From Xanthomonas sp. (GTDB lineage Bacteria > Pseudomonadota > Gammaproteobacteria > Xanthomonadales > Xanthomonadaceae), in assembly GCF_017163755.1 (NCBI RefSeq), contig NZ_JAFIWC010000021.1, positions 1-64,000 of the forward strand: a DNA stretch of 64,000 bases, in the 5' to 3' direction. The notes under the pieces are model-generated. The model was not told the origin of the DNA, did no database searches, and worked only from the letters and a program-made list of their open reading frames with translations. The translations under genes and the position numbers were made by a program. This document shows positions 1-13,673 of the stretch, in pieces; position 1 is the first letter of the stretch, and every line of letters begins with the position of its first letter.

Positions 1-75
<75 letters not shown>

Positions 76-119
76 ACGTTCCGGACAGCAGGCCGTCCGC
101 AGCGACAAAGTCAACGCGC

Positions 120-195
120 GTCCCCATCGTCTAGAGGCCTAGGACATCACCCTTTCACGGTGGCGACCGGGGTTCGAATCCCCGTGGGGACGCCA
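120..195 (+). tRNA. tRNA-Glu (TTC)
   Basis: A 76-base cloverleaf starts GTCCCCATCG and ends with an encoded CCA. The anticodon loop CTTTCAC gives anticodon TTC (glutamate). The T arm GGGGTTCGAATCCCC is canonical. It follows tRNA-Ala closely and is followed after 16 bases by an intrinsic terminator, so Ala-Glu is likely one processed transcript. Confidence 0.96.
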
Positions 196-211
196 ACCGC
201 TGCAGCACACG

Positions 212-237
212 AACCCGGCCATGCCGGGTTTTTCTTT
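212..237 (+). terminator. Intrinsic terminator of the tRNA-Ala/tRNA-Glu transcript
   Basis: Perfect 8-bp arms AACCCGGC (212-219) and GCCGGGTT (223-230) enclose a 3-base loop. A T-rich run (231-237) follows on the plus strand. Position just after tRNA-Glu fits termination of the tRNA operon. The 200 bases after it hold no convincing gene. Confidence 0.85.
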
Positions 238-437
238 GCCTGCTTGCAGGTCCGCAGCGCCGTGGCGAGCGCCGCTCGCGGGGGGCATGCCACGGCGGAC
301 CCGCCAGACCGGTGCACGTCCATGCCCATGCGGGACGTACGACATGCGCGCCGCGTGTCCGCGCCCGCTGCTCGCGTGCCGACCTGTGCGCCGCTGCGCT
401 CGCCGGCGGCGCTCGCGGCATGGGAGCGGCACAAACG

Positions 438-466
438 AAAAGCCCCCGGCAAGGCCGAGGGCTTTT
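438..466 (-). terminator. Probable terminator of tRNA-Leu (bidirectional stem)
   Basis: Arms AAAAGCCC (438-445) and GGGCTTTT (459-466) extend inward through CGGC/GCCG with one mismatch. The stem is flanked by A and T runs on both sides, so it can terminate either way. It lies 30 bases past the 3' end of the minus-strand tRNA-Leu, which is the likeliest transcript to end here. Confidence 0.75.
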
Positions 467-496
467 GAGCGTTCCTGGGATCGAACGCGATGTCGC

Positions 497-583
497 TGGT
501 GCCGAAGGTGGGACTCGAACCCACACGCTTTTAAGGGCGGCGGATTTTGAGTCCGCTGCGTCTACCGATTCCGCCACTTCGGC
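497..583 (-). tRNA. tRNA-Leu (CAA)
   Basis: An 87-base class II tRNA on the minus strand, starting GCCGAAG and ending with the complementary acceptor strand, discriminator A and an encoded CCA (497-499). The anticodon stem GCGGA/TCCGC encloses CTCAAAA, giving anticodon CAA, which reads UUG. The long variable arm expected for leucine is present between the anticodon arm and the T arm GTGGGTTCGAGTCCCAC. Confidence 0.95.
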
Positions 584-718
584 GCGGCCGCGAAGTATAG
601 CCGACCGCGGTTGCGCTTGGGCAGGGGTAAATTCTTCATTTTCGATCCGGCCGCGCAGGGATGGGCCGGCGTATCGGTGCCGCTATACTCTCCGTTCCCA
701 AACCTTAACGAGCAATCG

Positions 719-1099
719 ATGTCGGCATTGCGAGGCCTGCGCATCCTGGTGGTGGAGAACGACGAGATGAACGCGACGCTGCTTGAGCTGCAGTTGCTTC
801 AGACCGGCGCACAGGTCGTGGGACCGGCCGAATCCGTGCGCCAGGCGCTGGACTTGATCGCCTCCGAGCGCCCCGACCGCGCGGTGCTGGATTTTCGCCT
901 GGGCGCCGGCGAGACCAGCGAGCCGATCGCGCAGATGTTGACCGAACGCGCCATCCCGTATGTCCTGGCCACCGGCGTGGCCGCCGATTCGCTGCCGGCC
1001 GGCTTCGCCTCCGGCGTGGTGCTGACCAAGCCCTACCTGTCCGAGCAACTGGTCAAGGCGCTCGACGACGCTCACGTCAAAATGACCGCCGGGCGCTGA
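719..1099 (+). CDS. Single-domain response regulator (receiver only)
   Basis: The 126-residue protein is one CheY-like receiver domain with no output domain. The acidic pocket (E13, D15), the phosphoacceptor D58 in AVLDFRLG, T85 and the conserved K104 in VLTKPY are all present. The ATG at 719 follows a TATACT -10-like hexamer at 684-689. The gene ends about 120 bases before a large hybrid kinase on the same strand, which makes that kinase its most likely partner. The output target is unknown; it may act by protein-protein contact or as a phosphate sink. An acidic residue where many receivers have two aspartates (E-N-D) is normal for this subfamily. Confidence 0.9.
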   Translation: MSALRGLRILVVENDEMNATLLELQLLQTGAQVVGPAESVRQALDLIASERPDRAVLDFRLGAGETSEPIAQMLTERAIPYVLATGVAADSLPAGFASGVVLTKPYLSEQLVKALDDAHVKMTAGR

Positions 1100-1218
1100 T
1101 ACTGACGGACGGGAACCTGCCGCGCGTGGCGGGGATCGGCACGAGGTAGACCGTCATCGACGTCCATCGCCGTACGACAACCGATGTCTGGCTGCCGGCC
1201 GGTAGCGAGGCGGCCGCC

Positions 1219-5055
<3,837 letters not shown>

Positions 5056-5092
5056 GCCCGCTGCGCTGCGCGCGCAGCGTCTCTTCGCCTCG

Positions 5093-7456
<2,364 letters not shown>

Positions 7457-7801
7457 TGCGTCCGGCCGGAGCCGCCTTGCGGGAAAGCGGCATTTTCGCA
7501 GCGCCCGCGCCGGCGGGGAACCCGTTGACAGCGGACGCGCGACCTGTCGGCCTCCATGGCGCGCGTTCGCGGTTCGCGGACTGGACGGCCAGCACAGCGC
7601 CGGAGGCCAAGTCGGCTTGCGGGCAGGCCATCGCATGCATCCTGTGCCGGCGACGTCGCCAAGGTTCGGCTTGGCCCTGCTGCGAGCGGCGCCGCAGTGG
7701 TTGGTGCGCGCGCCTGCTGGAAGTCCTTTACGCGGATGCGCTCACGCGACCAGGACACAACCGCACGCCGACACAACCGCACGCCGCACGGCGACGTGCG
7801 G
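7457..7801. other. Non-coding gap with a 16-bp tandem repeat
   Basis: This 345-bp stretch between tex and the next gene holds no open frame that looks like protein. It contains two exact adjacent copies of GACACAACCGCACGCC (7754-7769 and 7770-7785) with a degraded third start. It should contain the tex promoter; no clear -35/-10 pair was recognised. Confidence 0.5.
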
Positions 7802-8056
7802 CTAGCGCGAATACGCCGGCATGTGGTCGCCGTGGTCCAGGCGCGAGTAGTAGTAGTTGTTGAGGCGCTCGACCACGATCTCGTCCTGCAGCGATTCCAG
7901 CGCCATGATCCGCACCTGGCGGTCGCTGAGTGCGAGCACGCGTTCGACATAGATTTCCGGGCCGGCGTCGGTCTGCTTCATCGACTTGCTGAAGCCGTAC
8001 GGCATCACCCCTTTTTCGCCGTCCTTGCTGCCACCGATATAGAGAACCACCGACAT
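7802..8056 (-). CDS. Conserved-looking hypothetical protein, 84 residues
   Basis: A short soluble protein rich in charged and aromatic residues, starting MSVVLYIGGSKDG and ending DHGDHMPAYSR. The ATG at 8056 has a strong ribosome site (AAGAGGAAG) 6 bases upstream, which argues for a real gene; the open frame upstream of it is unrelated sequence. The core VRIMALESLQDEIVVERL is helical, followed by a YYY-containing patch. No signal peptide, membrane segment or metal motif is visible. Family and function are not recognised. It is transcribed alone, with 430 bp of non-coding DNA upstream. Confidence 0.75.
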   Translation of the reverse strand: MSVVLYIGGSKDGEKGVMPYGFSKSMKQTDAGPEIYVERVLALSDRQVRIMALESLQDEIVVERLNNYYYSRLDHGDHMPAYSR

Positions 8057-8486
8057 GTCGCACTTCCTCTTAAGGGGAATTCGTTGAACTGGCGCGCAGC
8101 CTACATAGCGCGCTGTGAGTGATATCTGCACGCAGATTAATCGCGGCTGTTTTCACGCAAATGACTTACTTTCGTGTCACGCGGACTTAACTTTGGCGAG
8201 GCGGAAGGCCTGAAAAACCGTAGGCACGGGATGCGCGCCTTGCGCACTGCAACAGATCGCTGCGCAACCGCCGCAGCATTGCGTAACGAAGCGGACGCAT
8301 AAGGCTGGGCATGTTCGGTAAGAGCAAACGAACGCGCGCTTCGGGCAATCGCCGCCTCGCGGACGGCATGCCGGCGACGTCCCTGCTCGGCGGCGCACAG
8401 TTCGGCTCACTCATCGGCTGTGGGCTGGCATCGCGCAGAACGAATTCAATCGTGCGGTTCCGCCCGCATGCGACGGCCGGATCGCT
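8057..8486. other. Non-coding gap upstream of the 84-residue gene
   Basis: About 430 bp without a credible gene; the open frames seen here are low-complexity shadows. The part next to 8056 is relatively AT-rich (8120-8175) and should carry the promoter of the 84-residue gene. No terminator or operator was recognised. Confidence 0.4.
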
Positions 8487-8969
8487 TCAGCGCGTCCCGG
8501 GCCACCAGCCGCGGCCGTGCAAGGCGTAGCGGTCGGCCGCGCGTTCGAACGGATTGCGCACGTGCACGCCGCCGCAGGCGAAGTACACCGGCAGGAACAG
8601 CGGCCCCAGCAGCAGATACTGCAGCACGTGCGCGCGCTCGTGGTCGCCCAGCCGTATCGCCGGATGCAGGCAATGCCCGGCCGCATGTTCGTAGGTCGCG
8701 CAGGCCACGTCGAGGTCGGCGGTCGTGACCAGGATGACGTTGCCCAGGGTCAGCGCTCCGCCCGGCCCCCACGGGAAGCGATGGAACACCAGCGACAGTT
8801 CGCGCCGGCTGGCGCGCAGGCGCGCGCCGAACGGCAGGCTGGCCAGCCCCAGCAGCAGGCCGAGCGCGGTGTTGGGCGAGGTCCACAGCGCGCCGAGCGC
8901 GAAACCGGCCAGGCGCAGCGACCGCGCCGCCGACGCGCTCAGTCCGCTTCGTTGGGGATCAGCAACCAC
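8487..8969 (-). CDS. Putative HExxH-containing membrane-associated protein
   Basis: About 160 residues if GTG at 8969 is used. Visible parts are a hydrophobic helix near the N terminus (LALGLLLG-like stretch after SPNTA), the core GNVILVTTADLDVACATYEH, then HERAH, a match to the zinc-protease HExxH pattern, followed by a hydrophobic stretch (VLQYLLLGPLFLPVYFA) and the tail NPFERAADRYA. Similar small proteins are known as uncharacterised HExxH proteins; protease activity is not shown. The frame has no ATG. The GTG at 8969 would overlap pspC by 31 bases, and a CTG at 8942 overlaps its stop, so the gene is likely translationally coupled to pspC. Confidence 0.65.
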   Translation of the reverse strand: MVADPQRSGLSASAARSLRLAGFALGALWTSPNTALGLLLGLASLPFGARLRASRRELSLVFHRFPWGPGGALTLGNVILVTTADLDVACATYEHAAGHCLHPAIRLGDHERAHVLQYLLLGPLFLPVYFACGGVHVRNPFERAADRYALHGRGWWPGTR

Positions 8970-9142
8970 AGGATCAGGTAGACCAGGATGCCGGGGAACG
9001 CCGCCGACGCGATCGAGCCGATCACGTAGATCACGCGCAGCCAGGTGGCGCTCCAGCCGAAACGGTGCGCGATGCCGCCGATCACCCCGGCGATCATGCG
9101 ATCGTTGAGCGAGCGCGACAGCGTACGGGCGGGCTGGGACAT
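8939..9142 (-). CDS. PspC-domain small membrane protein
   Basis: The 67-residue protein is a bare PspC domain: a basic amphipathic start (RTLSRSLNDRMIAGVIGG), the typical HRFGWSATWLRVIYVIGSI, and one hydrophobic helix (FPGILVYLILWLLIP). PspC-family proteins sit in the inner membrane and in enterobacteria take part in the phage-shock envelope stress response. No pspA or pspB is nearby, so a stress role is family inference only. The start ATG at 9142 is unambiguous. It is followed by, and overlaps, the HExxH gene, and follows the DUF5329-type gene by 30 bases. Confidence 0.88.
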   Translation of the reverse strand: MSQPARTLSRSLNDRMIAGVIGGIAHRFGWSATWLRVIYVIGSIASAAFPGILVYLILWLLIPNEAD

Positions 9143-9172
9143 GGCGAAGGGCTCCGTCGACAGGATTCGCGG

Positions 9173-9577
9173 TCAGTCTATGGCCGGGCGCGCGGCCGGC
9201 GCGTGACGGCGCAGCGCATCGAGCTGCTGGCCGAACCATGCCGCCGCGTCCTGCTCCGGCCGGCCCGGACAGGCCACCCGGTAGGCGCGGCCGCTGGCGC
9301 TGCTGGCGCTGGCGCCGCGCGCGATGAACTGCTCGGCGCTGTCGGCCAGTTCGCGCTTGCGCAGGTAGTCGTACTTGCGCTGCAGGTGCGCGCTGGCCTC
9401 GGCGGCGCCGTACCAGCTGCCGTTGCGCTGGAACCGGCACGGCGAGGCGCGCAACGCCGCCAGCAGGGCCTGGATCTCGCGCTCGGCCGCTGGCGGCGGT
9501 GCGGACGCGGCAAGCGGCGCGGCGGTGCACAACGCCAGCGCGAGCGCCCAGCGCAGGCGGCGGCGGCGCGGCGGCAT
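9173..9577 (-). CDS. DUF5329-like exported protein
   Basis: The 134-residue protein has an Arg-rich start (MPPRRRRLRWAL), a hydrophobic signal segment and an AxA-type cleavage region (LAASA), so it is probably periplasmic. The mature part contains CRFQRNGSWY, ASAHLQRKYDYL and two cysteines far apart, a pattern I associate with DUF5329; function unknown. The ATG at 9577 was preferred. An in-frame ATG at 9601 lies inside the end of phaC and would add eight residues. It follows phaC closely and may be its operon partner. Confidence 0.75.
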   Translation of the reverse strand: MPPRRRRLRWALALALCTAAPLAASAPPPAAEREIQALLAALRASPCRFQRNGSWYGAAEASAHLQRKYDYLRKRELADSAEQFIARGASASSASGRAYRVACPGRPEQDAAAWFGQQLDALRRHAPAARPAID

Positions 9578-9593
9578 GCCGCCCTGCCCGCGC

Positions 9594-10670
9594 CTATGCA
9601 TCGCCGGACCGCTCCGCCAGCCAGCGGTGCAGCGCCGCGGGCACTTCGCGCTGCGCGCGGCCGGACACGTAGATGCCGATATGCCCGCCGCGGAAGCTCA
9701 GTTCGGCGTAGTCGTCGCTGCCGACCAGCCCGCGCAGCGCACGCGAGGCGTCCGGCGGCACCAGATGGTCCTGTTCGGCATAGATGTTGAGCACCGGCAT
9801 GTCCACCTTGGCCAGGTCGACCCGTTGCTCGCCGATGCGCGCGGTGCCGGCGACCAGCGCGTTGTCCTGGTAGAACTGCTTGACGAACTGGCGGAAGGCC
9901 TCGCCGGCCAGATCCGGCGAGTCGAAGATCCACTTCTCCATGCGCAGGAAGTCCTCGAGCGCGCGCGGGTCGTCGAGGATGTCGAGCAGGCCGACGTACT
10001 TCTGCAGGTTCAGCCGGAACGGCTTGAGCATCAGGTAACTGGCGTTCATCAGGTCGGCCGGGACGTTGCCCAGCGTGTCGACGAACAGGTCCACGTCGAC
10101 CAGCCGCGCCCAGTTCGACAGCATGTTGTCCGGCGTATGGAAATCCACCGGCGTCACCATCGTCACCAGGTTGCGCACCTTCTCGCGGCGCAGCGCCGCG
10201 TAGCACAGCGAGAAGGTGCCGCCCTGGCAGATCCCGAGCAGGTTGACCGCGCCGCCGCCGATGCCGGCGCGCAGGTGGTCCACCGCGCCATCGATGTAGC
10301 GCAGCAGGTAGTCTTCCAGGGTCAGGTAGCGCTCGGAGCGGTCGGGATAGCCCCAGTCGAGCACGTAGACGTCTTCGCCCAGCGCCAGCAGGCCCTGCAC
10401 CAGCGAGCGGTCGGCCTGCAGGTCGACCATGTACGGCCGGTTGACCAGCGCATAGACGATCAGCAGCGGCACCTTGGCGACCGGCGGCTGGCTGCCGACG
10501 AAGCGGTACAGCACCGCCTTGCCGTCGCGCCACACTTCCTGCCGCTCGGTCACGCCGTACTGCACCTCGTCCAGGCCGGGCAGCACGCGCAGGGCTTCGA
10601 GCAGCTTGCGCTGCAGTTCCAGCGTCTCCTGCACCAGGTCGTCGCTGCTGAAGCTCAACGGTCCCTTCAT
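9594..10670 (-). CDS. phaC: Class III poly(3-hydroxyalkanoate) synthase, catalytic subunit PhaC
   Basis: PhaC polymerises (R)-3-hydroxyacyl-CoA into storage polyester at the granule surface, as a complex with PhaE. At 358 residues it has class III length. It carries the alpha/beta-hydrolase triad at expected places: nucleophile C148 in GICQGG, D301 in YAEQDH and H330 in GGHIG. The ATG at 10670 overlaps the TGA of phaE in ATGA, so the subunits are translationally coupled in the order phaE-phaC. A D-3-hydroxybutyrate dehydrogenase lies 2 kb away. No phaA or phaB is in the window, so the monomer route is not shown here. Confidence 0.96.
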   Translation of the reverse strand: MKGPLSFSSDDLVQETLELQRKLLEALRVLPGLDEVQYGVTERQEVWRDGKAVLYRFVGSQPPVAKVPLLIVYALVNRPYMVDLQADRSLVQGLLALGEDVYVLDWGYPDRSERYLTLEDYLLRYIDGAVDHLRAGIGGGAVNLLGICQGGTFSLCYAALRREKVRNLVTMVTPVDFHTPDNMLSNWARLVDVDLFVDTLGNVPADLMNASYLMLKPFRLNLQKYVGLLDILDDPRALEDFLRMEKWIFDSPDLAGEAFRQFVKQFYQDNALVAGTARIGEQRVDLAKVDMPVLNIYAEQDHLVPPDASRALRGLVGSDDYAELSFRGGHIGIYVSGRAQREVPAALHRWLAERSGDA

Positions 10671-11821
10671 GCGCGGCTCCCGCGCGCCGGCGATGACTGC
10701 TTGCGCTTGCCGCCGGGGGCGGCCGGCGGTGGCTTCGCCGCGGTCCTGGGGGGCGCCTTCCTGGCCGCGGACTTGGCCGCTGCGGCCCGGCTGCCGGCCG
10801 GTGTGCGCGCCGGCGGTGCGGCGCCAGCCGCGCGCTTCTTCGTTGCCGGCTTCGCTGCCGGCTTCGCTTCCGGCGCTGCCGCCGGCGCCGCTTCGGCCGG
10901 CTGCGGCGCTGCCGCATCCGCCGCCGCGCGCTCCAGCCGGCGCAGCCGGCGCTCCAGATCGGCCACCCGCCGGTGCGCCGCGTCGAGCTCGGTGCGCGTG
11001 GGCAGGCCGAGCTGCTCGCAGGCCTGTTCGATCTCGCGCTGCAGCAGCGAACGCAGCCGCATCTGCGCGTTGGCGAAGCCCGCATAGACCTGGCGGAACT
11101 CCTCCGACAGCGCGGCGGCCGAATACGCTTCCTCGGCGGCATCGATCCACAGGTCGAACATCGCCCGTGCGCTGGTCAGCTGCCGGCCCGGATCCTCGCG
11201 CTCGCGCAGCTTGGCCTCGAACACGCCGAAGGCGCGGTCGATCGCGCCCTGCAGCTGGCTCAGGTAGGCCTGCAGTTGCGCCTGGTAGTCCTGTTGCGCC
11301 TTGGCCAGCGCGCGCCAACGCGCATGGTGGTTGCGCCCCAGCCCGAAGCCCGGCATCTCCAGCCACGGCCCGCTGTCGCGCTGCAGGCCTTGCAGCCATT
11401 GCGAGGCCTGCTGCAGCCATGGATCGACGCCGGCCTGGCCGGCGCCGCGCGCCGCGCCGAGCAGCCATTGCAGCATCTGCTCGCGCTGGCCCTGCACCTG
11501 CCGCTTCCAGGCCTCGGCGACGTCGGCGCTGCTCGCATCGCGCCCGGCGAACTGCGCGGCCACCTGCTGCATCGTGCCGAGCCAGTCGCCGGCCTGCTGA
11601 CGGAACCGGGCGAGCGCGTCCTCCGCCTCCGGCGCGGTGCCGCGCGGCAGCTGCCGGGTCCATGCGTCGATCGCATCGCGCCATGCCGCCTGCGGCGCAT
11701 CGCCGGCCGGCGACGCCGCGGACGCGGCGGCGCCCTGGCGCAGGGCCTGGTTCCACGCATCCCAGTACTGCCGCGCCAACGCCTCGAAATCGCCGGCACC
11801 GTGGCCGCCGCTAGCCTTCAT
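10667..11821 (-). CDS. phaE: Class III PHA synthase subunit PhaE with a basic AKP-rich tail
   Basis: The 384-residue protein is helical and Gln/Trp-rich over its first 295 residues, with a heptad-like segment (DLERRLRRLERA), as expected for PhaE, which activates and stabilises PhaC. The last 85 or so residues are almost only Ala, Lys, Pro and Arg (APEAKPAAKPATKKRA and similar), like the tails of histone H1 and of the Pseudomonas phasin PhaF. The ATG at 11821 has GGAGG 6 bases upstream; a GTG two codons earlier abuts that site and is unlikely. It overlaps phaC by 4 bases. Confidence 0.93.
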   Translation of the reverse strand: MKASGGHGAGDFEALARQYWDAWNQALRQGAAASAASPAGDAPQAAWRDAIDAWTRQLPRGTAPEAEDALARFRQQAGDWLGTMQQVAAQFAGRDASSADVAEAWKRQVQGQREQMLQWLLGAARGAGQAGVDPWLQQASQWLQGLQRDSGPWLEMPGFGLGRNHHARWRALAKAQQDYQAQLQAYLSQLQGAIDRAFGVFEAKLREREDPGRQLTSARAMFDLWIDAAEEAYSAAALSEEFRQVYAGFANAQMRLRSLLQREIEQACEQLGLPTRTELDAAHRRVADLERRLRRLERAAADAAAPQPAEAAPAAAPEAKPAAKPATKKRAAGAAPPARTPAGSRAAAAKSAARKAPPRTAAKPPPAAPGGKRKQSSPARGSRA

Positions 11822-11875
11822 CGCCACCCTCCCAGGTCAAGCGGGAATGATAGCAACCGCGGCGTCGCGCCGGGG

Positions 11876-12490
11876 TCAGGGTTTGGGAATGCGCAGCGTC
11901 TTGCTGATCATCAGCGAGCCGGACAGCGCGAACAGCAGCACCAGCGGATGCAGCAGCCACGGGCCGATGCGCCATTGGCCCCACCACAATGCATCGCCGA
12001 TGTGGCCAAGATAGGCCGCCACCGCGAGCACGATCACCAGCGCCAGGCTGGTCGGGATCGGCGTGCCTTCGAAATACGGCACCTTGTCGCCGTCGCCGGT
12101 CAGCTGCTCGGCGGTGACGTTGTAGCGCGCCAGGCGGCTCACGCCGCAGCAGACGAAATAGCTCAGCACCAGCCAGTCCCAGCCGCCCTGCATGCCGCAG
12201 GCGTAGGCCAGCGCGGCCGGGGCGACGCCGAAGGAGATCACGTCGGCCAGCGAATCCAGTTCGCGCCCCAGCGTGGAGGAGGACTTGCGCCAGCGCGCGA
12301 CCCGTCCGTCCAGCGCATCGAACACGAACGCCAGCGGGATCAGCGCCATGCCGATCAGCAGGTCGCTGCGCGAGCCCTCCTGCAGGAAGCGCATCGCCGC
12401 GAACACCGCGCCGGTGCCGCAGAACGCGTTGGCCAGGGTGAACCAGTCGGCCAGCTGGAACTCGCGCAGCATCGAAAAGTGGCGTTTCAT
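11876..12490 (-). CDS. pssA: CDP-alcohol phosphatidyltransferase, probable phosphatidylserine synthase
   Basis: The 204-residue membrane protein carries the full family signature DG(x2)AR(x8)G(x3)D(x3)D at D61 to D83 (DGRVARW, then G75, D79, D83). Several hydrophobic helices follow. The family transfers a phosphatidyl group from CDP-diacylglycerol to an alcohol. The section LADVISFGVAPAALAYA is typical of the serine-specific type II branch, but phosphatidylcholine synthase-like activity cannot be excluded from sequence alone. The start is ATG at 12490 (MKRHFSM). It lies 54 bases upstream of phaE on the same strand. Confidence 0.88.
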   Translation of the reverse strand: MKRHFSMLREFQLADWFTLANAFCGTGAVFAAMRFLQEGSRSDLLIGMALIPLAFVFDALDGRVARWRKSSSTLGRELDSLADVISFGVAPAALAYACGMQGGWDWLVLSYFVCCGVSRLARYNVTAEQLTGDGDKVPYFEGTPIPTSLALVIVLAVAAYLGHIGDALWWGQWRIGPWLLHPLVLLFALSGSLMISKTLRIPKP

Positions 12491-12625
12491 CGGGCTATGG
12501 GGCTCGTCCGGGATGGCAGGGATGCGACCGCCACAGGGTAGCGTGGCGTAGCGGGGCTGGCGAGCGCCGCCGCGACGGCGCCCTATGCGCTGTTACGCTG
12601 CGCGCTTCCCCCCAGGAGCCACCGC

Positions 12626-13384
12626 ATGCATACCGTCCTCGTCACCGGCGCCGCCAGCGGCATCGGCGCCGGCATCGCCGCCGAACTGACCGCCGCCGGC
12701 CGCCACCTGATCGTCAGCGATCTCGACCTGGACGCGGCCGAGGCGGTCGCCGCGCGGCTGCGCGATGCCGGCGGCTCGGCCGAAGCCGTCGCCCTGGACG
12801 TGACCCGCGATGCCAGCGTCGCCGCGGCGCTGGCGGCGATCTCGCGCCCGCCGGACGTGCTGGTCAACAACGCCGGGCTGCAGCACGTGGCACCGCTGGA
12901 GACGTTTCCGATGCCCAAGTGGAACCTGCTGGTCGAGGTGATGCTCGGCGGCGTGGCGCGCCTGACCCAGGCGGTGCTGCCGGGCATGCGCGAACGCGGC
13001 TTCGGCCGCATCGTCAACATCGGCAGCATCCATTCGCTGGTGGCCAGCCCGTACAAGAGCGCCTACGTGGCGGCCAAGCACGGGCTGGTCGGCTTTTCCA
13101 AGGTGATCGCACTGGAGACCGCCGACACCGACATCACCATCAACACGCTGTGCCCGAGCTACGTCAAGACGCCGCTGGTGGACCGGCAGATCGCCGACCA
13201 GGCGCGCGCGCGCGGCATCTCCGAGGCCGATGTGATCGACCAGGTGATGCTCAAGCCGATGCCCAAGGGCGTGTTCATCGACTACGACGAACTGGCCGGC
13301 ACCATCGCCTTCCTCGCCACCCCGGCGGCACGCAACATCACCGGCCAGAGCATCGCGATCGACGGCGGCTGGACCGCGCAGTAA
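12626..13384 (+). CDS. bdhA: D-3-hydroxybutyrate dehydrogenase (SDR family)
   Basis: The 252-residue short-chain dehydrogenase has the NAD-binding TGAASGIG at 7-14, NNAG at 81-84 and the catalytic Y147-x3-K151 after the SPYKS segment. The combination NNAGLQHVAPLE and the C-terminal DGGWTAQ resembles known 3-hydroxybutyrate dehydrogenases, which interconvert 3-hydroxybutyrate and acetoacetate in the cytoplasm. Its place near phaEC suggests use of PHB breakdown products; that link is inference. AGGAG sits 8 bases before the ATG. It is transcribed away from pssA, with 135 bp between. Confidence 0.92.
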   Translation: MHTVLVTGAASGIGAGIAAELTAAGRHLIVSDLDLDAAEAVAARLRDAGGSAEAVALDVTRDASVAAALAAISRPPDVLVNNAGLQHVAPLETFPMPKWNLLVEVMLGGVARLTQAVLPGMRERGFGRIVNIGSIHSLVASPYKSAYVAAKHGLVGFSKVIALETADTDITINTLCPSYVKTPLVDRQIADQARARGISEADVIDQVMLKPMPKGVFIDYDELAGTIAFLATPAARNITGQSIAIDGGWTAQ

Positions 13385-13477
13385 GCCACCGCGACGCGCC
13401 GGGACGGCACGCGACCGCGCCTGGCGAAAATTTGGTCGAAGCGTGCGCAGGCCTTGCGCCGCAACACGCGCGCACGC

Positions 13478-13523
13478 TTATCCACAGACTTGCCGGGGTT
13501 CGATCCACAGCCGTTGTGGAAAA
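13478..13523. promoter_or_regulatory. DnaA-box module, copy 1 (three boxes)
   Basis: Box 1 is a perfect consensus TTATCCACA (13478-13486, plus). Box 2 is CGATCCACA (13501-13509, plus, two mismatches). Box 3 is TTTTCCACA on the minus strand (13515-13523, one mismatch). The starts are 23 and 14 bases apart, exactly as in copy 2, and flanking bases (CAG-CTTG after box 1, CCGGG after box 3) are also shared. Confidence 0.7.
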
Positions 13524-13569
13524 CCCGGGAGCATCGCGGCCTGTGCCCCGCTCTGTTCGACCCGGAAGG

Positions 13570-13588
13570 TTGGCGAAATTTTCGCCAA
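13570..13588. promoter_or_regulatory. Perfect 9+1+9 palindrome in the DnaA-box region
   Basis: TTGGCGAAA, one T, then TTTCGCCAA form an exact inverted repeat between the two DnaA-box copies. A partial version, TGGCGAAAATTT, occurs at 13422-13433. It looks like a protein-binding site, but the binder is unknown. Confidence 0.5.
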
Positions 13589-13627
13589 TCAGCGTCGATG
13601 CATCCGGTTTTCAAGCACTTGCACGCC

Positions 13628-13673
13628 TTGTCCACAGCTTTGCGCGCGCGTGATCCACATCGTGTGTGGACAA
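13628..13673. promoter_or_regulatory. DnaA-box module, copy 2 (three boxes)
   Basis: Box 1 is TTGTCCACA (13628-13636, plus), box 2 TGATCCACA (13651-13659, plus) and box 3 TTGTCCACA on the minus strand (13665-13673). Each differs from TTATCCACA at one base. Spacing and orientation repeat copy 1 exactly, 150 bp downstream. Confidence 0.7.

Noticed and set aside
497-583. tRNA-Leu as an integration site of a genomic island
   Set aside because: No integrase and no second copy of the tRNA end is visible in the window; the neighbours are ordinary genes.
13478-13673. Chromosomal replication origin
   Set aside because: Boxes are present, but no dnaA, dnaN, gyrB, rpmH or gidA neighbours and no clear AT-rich unwinding element; a regulatory DnaA locus is more likely.
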